Source: Spirosoma oryzicola (GTDB lineage: Bacteria > Bacteroidota > Bacteroidia > Cytophagales > Spirosomataceae). Taken from it: a DNA stretch of 64,000 nucleotides. A model generated the notes under the pieces. That model made no database searches. It was not told the DNA's origin and was given only the letters and a program-made list of their open reading frames with translations. The DNA is taken from positions 72,744 through 136,743 of the forward strand of contig NZ_CP089545.1 in assembly GCF_021233055.1 (NCBI RefSeq), read 5' to 3'. The position numbers and the translations under genes were made by a program. Shown here piece by piece: positions 60,207 to 64,000 of the stretch (positions within the stretch are counted from its first letter, which is position 1; the number at the start of each line of letters is the position of its first letter).

Positions 60207-60743
60207 ATGATACCTATACACGCTTTGTCGGCAGCAATTACCGAACTCGTTCAGGCCGGGCGCACACCTGCTGATACCCTAAATCAAGTTGTAGAGAACG
60301 TTGGAACGGCTTTAAATGCGGATCGCTGCTTTTTGTATGTTCGTCAGCCCGACCAAGGGCGGGGACGAACCGCTTTTTGCTGGCGAAAAAACGAAACCAT
60401 TCCCGACAAGAATACGATACAGCCGGACTGGCAACCCGATACCAAAGCGCTACCCGCCGAGGACCCGCTGATTCGGGCGGGACTAGCCATGAAACCGTCC
60501 GTTTATGTCGATGATGTAGAAACGGCAGGCCCTGAGGTACTCAACCGGCAATTTGAACGGGACACGTTCGGGCATCGGGCGCTGATCCACGCGCACATTC
60601 AGAAAGACAATCAACTGTGGGGCATTCTTCAGCCGTGTATGTTTGGCCGTGCCCGTCACTGGACCGATGAAGAAAAAACACAAATCGAAACCATCCTGCC
60701 GCTTTTACAACCCGTAATCGCAGCTTACGTAGCCATCAGCTGA
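60207..60743 (+). CDS. GAF-domain protein
   Basis: A 178-residue protein made of a single GAF domain: a helix (AAITELVQAGRTPADTLNQVVENVGTALNADRCFLYVR) followed by the five-stranded sheet and the typical LIHAHIQKDNQLWGILQP ending. No output domain is attached, so it would act as a separate ligand-sensing subunit, perhaps with the PAS histidine kinase that converges on it. A conserved Cys (FLYVR is preceded by DRC) may bind a cofactor, but this is speculative. Confidence 0.88.
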   Translation: MIPIHALSAAITELVQAGRTPADTLNQVVENVGTALNADRCFLYVRQPDQGRGRTAFCWRKNETIPDKNTIQPDWQPDTKALPAEDPLIRAGLAMKPSVYVDDVETAGPEVLNRQFERDTFGHRALIHAHIQKDNQLWGILQPCMFGRARHWTDEEKTQIETILPLLQPVIAAYVAIS

Positions 60744-60799
60744 TGCTCTATGCGATCAGTATCCCTGACAGACGTCGCTATTGCACGGCTTCATGTACA

Positions 60800-60846
60800 G
60801 TTCACATTCGCTCCTAATGGCCGGGCCATCAGGAACGAATGTGAAC
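60800..60846. terminator. 47-base near-perfect palindrome between convergent genes
   Basis: Arms of 23 bases around a single G (centre 60823), with two mismatches; left arm begins GTTCACATTCG. Lies between the GAF gene and the end of the PAS kinase gene. A strong bidirectional terminator is likely. Confidence 0.7.
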
Positions 60847-60879
60847 CAGGCAACAACGATACTTTAAGGCGTAATCAGT

Positions 60880-63800
60880 TCAGTCGGGATACGTTCGGGG
60901 AAACAGTAACCGAAACTGCGTACCCGTTTCCGGCTGGCTATTAATTTCTATCTGACAGTCTAGTAACTGACATAACTGCTGCACGATGACAAGGCCAATG
61001 CCCTCCCCGGATTTAGCGCGGATTCGTTCGGGTAAGCCCGGTCCGGTATCGGTAATGGTAAGCAACCATCGATCCGAAGTAGGTGCGTCCCCCCACTGAA
61101 CGATTACGCCACCAGTCTGGGTGTAATTCAACGCGTTGAGCAATAGGTTCTGGGCTATCCGGTGCACTTTTACGGCATCTCCCTGCACGGTCAGGTTTTC
61201 AGCGCCTTCATTGTGCAGCCACAGCTGCCGTTCGCTGGCTAATGGCTGAACGCTATCAATCAACCCGTTCAACAAATCAGCGACGTTAAAGGATGACACT
61301 TGCCGTTTTTCCTGACCAGCTTCCAGCCGGGCCATATCCAGCAGTTCCGTAAGCATTTGGGTTCCCTGCTTTAAATTCCGCTGAAGCATACTCAGTATTT
61401 GGCTGCGCTCTTCGTCGGTGTTAGCCATATCCAGCAGTGTAGCGGCTCCCTGGATGATGCCAAAGTTACCCCGTAGATCGTGCGATGTACTCCGCAAAAA
61501 CTCACCCCGCTCCCGTAACTGCTGGCGAAGCTGAACCAGTACCTGCATGTTCTCGTTCGACTTTTCCAGTTCGTTAAGCCACTGTTCCTGTTGCTGTTCC
61601 GCTTTTTTCAATCGGGTAAAGTCCTGACCGGTCAGCACCACACCACTGTCAAACTTTGTCAAAGCAATCAGCATCCATTGGTCTTTATCTGCGTCGTAGC
61701 GATCCTCGAAAAAAGGCTCTCCCGTTTCCAGCACATGCCGGATGTTATCGATTGTATGCTCTTTCCAGAGTTTATCCGCCAACTGAGAAATCACCTGGTT
61801 CGATAAATCCGCAACGGCATAGCCGGCTATCTGAGCGAACTCCTGATTGCAAACTACCAGGCGAAAATCAGCAATATGCTCAGTGCCGGATTCACCCGAA
61901 CGCTCGTATACGGGTTTTAGAAAACTAATAGCAGCCGGTGAGCTGTTCAGCACAGCTTGCAGGTTTATGGCCTGTTCCCGTAACTGTTCTGCCGCCTGCT
62001 CCAAATCGGTAATGTCCCAATCGATTCCCAACACACGCAGGGGAGCGGGATTGCGGTCCTGCATAATTTCGCCGATCACCTTGAGGGTTTTGACGCCATC
62101 TGTGCTTCGAATCCGTATTGTTTCCTCGAAAGACTGCGTACCTTGTTCTAAGTTTTCGACCAGACGTTGGGCCGTAGCACGATCATCCTCGTGCGCAAAC
62201 GTTAGGTAGGTTTCAGGCTTGACGAGCGTACCTAGTTCGAGACCAAACAACCGGTACATCCCCTCCGACCAGATCATCGTGCCCGTTGACCGGTTGTATT
62301 CCCAGCTTCCGGTTTTAGCGATGTTTTCCGTTTGTTGCAGCAGGGTCAGGTTTTTCCGGATTTCAGACTCTGCTTTCCGGCGTTCGGTGATGTCAATGAA
62401 GCTCAGAATAAGCCCTCCGCCGTTTTTCGTCACGGTCATATCCAGCCAGGCTTCCAAAGGCGCTTGACTATACAGCCCTTCCATACGAACGGATTCACCG
62501 GTTTCCATCACGCTTAGATAGGTGTCCAGAAAAGCCCGGTGCGTGTCCGGCAATTCTTCCAGCAACCGTTTACCCAGAAGTTGAGCTTCGGTCTTCTGAT
62601 AAATCTCTTCGGACGGTTTGTTGGCAGCCCGGAACACAAAATCGATGATGCTTCCTGTCTTATTGTACAACGGATCAAGCAGAACGATGGCGGCAATTGA
62701 TCCATCGAGCATCCGCTGAATGGTAGCGTTGGATTGTTCCAGTTCTTGCGTACGTTCCTGTACCCGCAGGTCCAGTTCCTGATTCAGTTCCTTTTGCAAA
62801 TGGACGTCGGCCGAGCTACCGATAAATCCGTTGAAGACGCCATCGGTTCCAAACATCGGCTGGGCATTCTCCTGCATCCATCGGTATGCGCCATCGTGTC
62901 GGTGCAGGCGGTACTCGGCCTGAAAGGATTGCCGGGTATTCAGGTTGCTGTTGTAGATCTTCAGGTAGTCGGACTGGTCGTCTGGATGCAGACTCTCGGC
63001 CCAACCGCGCTTCATCACTTCTTCCTGCGAACGCCCCGTAAATTCCAGCCAGACTTTATTCAAGAATGTGTACTGACCATTGGCGTCGGTGACCCAGATA
63101 AGCGTTGGGGCATTGTCGGCGATCTGGTGGAACCAGGCCTCCCGTTCGGCAAGCAGTTGCTGCGCCCGCCGGTGTTCGGTAATGTCTTCGATAGCCAGTA
63201 GAATGGAATCCTGCTGACGAACGACGCGCCGGGCGTTGAGTGAAAGCCGCTTTTCGCCCGTTATGAGCGACTGATACGTAAGTTCGTACCCTTGAAACTG
63301 CGCTCCGGAGGTGACCACATCGGTAAGCATAAGCCGCAAGTCGGGAATGTCCCACTGCCGATTGCCTAATTCGTAAATAAGTCGGCCTTCTGTTTCGCTC
63401 GCGTTTAGCTGGAACAGCCGGTAGAAAGCAGGGTTGGCACTTTTTATCCGGAGATCGGTATCGAGTACCAGCGTAGCTTCGCGAATGGTATTGAAAATAT
63501 CCTCCGAGAACTGGTGAGCCTCCGACAACTGATCATTGCGTACCTGCAACTCCTGGTTGATCGTCAGCAGTTCTTCGTTGGTTGACTCAATTTCTTCCTT
63601 ACTGGTCTCGAGTTCTTCATTGATGCTCTGCAACTCTTCGTTGCTGCTGATGATTTCCTCGTTTGCCGATTGAAGTTCTTCATTGCTGGCTTCCTGTTCT
63701 TCGATGATGGAGCGCATATCTTCCCGCAGGTTGGCCAGTTCGGATTCCAGTTCTTTGATCCGGCGGTTGCGGGCACTGGTCGATTGGGTAACCGGTGCTA

Positions 63801-63999
63801 CCGGTGGATCGACTTCCTCGAAGATAATCAGAAACAACCGCTCTTCGGTAGCCGTATCGAGCGGCACGGCTTCAATAGACGCGTAATGCGTTTTGTTTCT
63901 AACCTTAAATTCCAGACCACTTTTGCGAACAGACTCGCCCGACTTCTGGGCTTTATGAACCGCATTTCGCAGTTCAAATACCAGCGCGGGCCGGGCCAT
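60880..63999 (-). CDS. Multi-PAS sensor histidine kinase, N-terminus outside window
   Basis: The gene runs off the right edge, and the first Met here (63999) is probably internal. Visible, about 1040 residues: a remnant of the region that follows the CheR-like methyltransferase in CheB/CheR-PAS fusions (FKVRNKTHYASIEAVPL), a long coiled coil with repeated NEELQS/NEELET units (about 85-185), five PAS domains (about 165-280, 285-410, 425-545, 550-675, 690-810), HisKA with phosphoacceptor H840 in STSHDLRGNFG, and a HATPase domain (NALNYTQTGG, DTGPGLP). The whole protein is probably a CheB-CheR-PAS-kinase fusion. No response regulator gene is near it in this window. Confidence 0.9.
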   Translation of the reverse strand: MARPALVFELRNAVHKAQKSGESVRKSGLEFKVRNKTHYASIEAVPLDTATEERLFLIIFEEVDPPVAPVTQSTSARNRRIKELESELANLREDMRSIIEEQEASNEELQSANEEIISSNEELQSINEELETSKEEIESTNEELLTINQELQVRNDQLSEAHQFSEDIFNTIREATLVLDTDLRIKSANPAFYRLFQLNASETEGRLIYELGNRQWDIPDLRLMLTDVVTSGAQFQGYELTYQSLITGEKRLSLNARRVVRQQDSILLAIEDITEHRRAQQLLAEREAWFHQIADNAPTLIWVTDANGQYTFLNKVWLEFTGRSQEEVMKRGWAESLHPDDQSDYLKIYNSNLNTRQSFQAEYRLHRHDGAYRWMQENAQPMFGTDGVFNGFIGSSADVHLQKELNQELDLRVQERTQELEQSNATIQRMLDGSIAAIVLLDPLYNKTGSIIDFVFRAANKPSEEIYQKTEAQLLGKRLLEELPDTHRAFLDTYLSVMETGESVRMEGLYSQAPLEAWLDMTVTKNGGGLILSFIDITERRKAESEIRKNLTLLQQTENIAKTGSWEYNRSTGTMIWSEGMYRLFGLELGTLVKPETYLTFAHEDDRATAQRLVENLEQGTQSFEETIRIRSTDGVKTLKVIGEIMQDRNPAPLRVLGIDWDITDLEQAAEQLREQAINLQAVLNSSPAAISFLKPVYERSGESGTEHIADFRLVVCNQEFAQIAGYAVADLSNQVISQLADKLWKEHTIDNIRHVLETGEPFFEDRYDADKDQWMLIALTKFDSGVVLTGQDFTRLKKAEQQQEQWLNELEKSNENMQVLVQLRQQLRERGEFLRSTSHDLRGNFGIIQGAATLLDMANTDEERSQILSMLQRNLKQGTQMLTELLDMARLEAGQEKRQVSSFNVADLLNGLIDSVQPLASERQLWLHNEGAENLTVQGDAVKVHRIAQNLLLNALNYTQTGGVIVQWGDAPTSDRWLLTITDTGPGLPERIRAKSGEGIGLVIVQQLCQLLDCQIEINSQPETGTQFRLLFPRTYPD

Positions 64000-64000
64000 C

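Noticed and set aside
60750..60944. Open frame of 64 residues after the GAF gene
   Set aside because: It spans the 47-base palindrome and runs into the end of the convergent kinase.

Overview
The window looks like a chromosomal segment of a Bacteroidota species in the Cytophagales, most likely a Spirosoma-like member of the Spirosomaceae. This is inferred from the gene content: a SusC/SusD pair driven by a hybrid two-component regulator, DUF4374 and DUF2911 proteins, curlin-rich genes with CsgE/F/G, AraC regulators, TAnnTTTG promoter elements, and roughly 50% GC. I saw no rRNA, tRNA, CRISPR array, transposase or phage gene. Both ends cut through genes: a Ser/Thr kinase on the left and a multi-PAS histidine kinase on the right.

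Left region (1-7.6 kb): two paralogous membrane Ser/Thr kinases, a 1323-residue protein that joins a SEDS glycosyltransferase (FtsW/RodA) to a class B penicillin-binding protein, and an FHA-domain phosphopeptide reader. The set resembles the actinobacterial rodA-pbpA-pknA/B-fha locus and suggests phospho-controlled peptidoglycan synthesis. It is the most interesting locus here. From 8 to 16 kb come a secreted protein with an OmpR/HisKA two-component system, a DoxX protein, a PepSY-like lipoprotein and an NmrA-SDR-AraC redox module.

Curli region (16-26 kb): a TPR-containing HisKA_2 kinase and a LytTR response regulator sit directly upstream of three curlin-like subunits, csgE, csgF, a csgG with a C-terminal barrel-like extension, and a propeller lipoprotein. 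This forms a complete type VIII (nucleation-precipitation) amyloid secretion cluster. From 26 to 30 kb are single genes: a degenerate M23 protein, a small coiled-coil protein, an FkbM-like protein, an outer-membrane protein, and a ChrB-domain/AraC fusion.

Glycan region (30-44 kb): a hybrid two-component sensor faces a polysaccharide utilization locus with SusC, SusD, GH16, a GH43 galactanase-like enzyme, a barrel protein and a convergent GH2. Arabinogalactan or a beta-1,3-linked galactan/glucan is the likely substrate. From 44 to 48 kb are a glutaminyl cyclase, a small unknown gene behind a clear promoter/operator, an Imm5-like protein and a VOC protein.

Iron region (48-56 kb): a PchR-like AraC regulator is divergent from a TonB receptor, DUF4374, PepSY membrane protein, short Fur-like winged-helix protein, DUF4198 and two small proteins, a probable ferric-siderophore uptake and reduction operon. 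The right end (56-64 kb) has a second NmrA/AraC module paralogous to that at 13-15.5 kb, a DUF2911 protein, an unknown protein, a GAF protein and the PAS kinase. Two families of short dispersed palindromes lie between genes.
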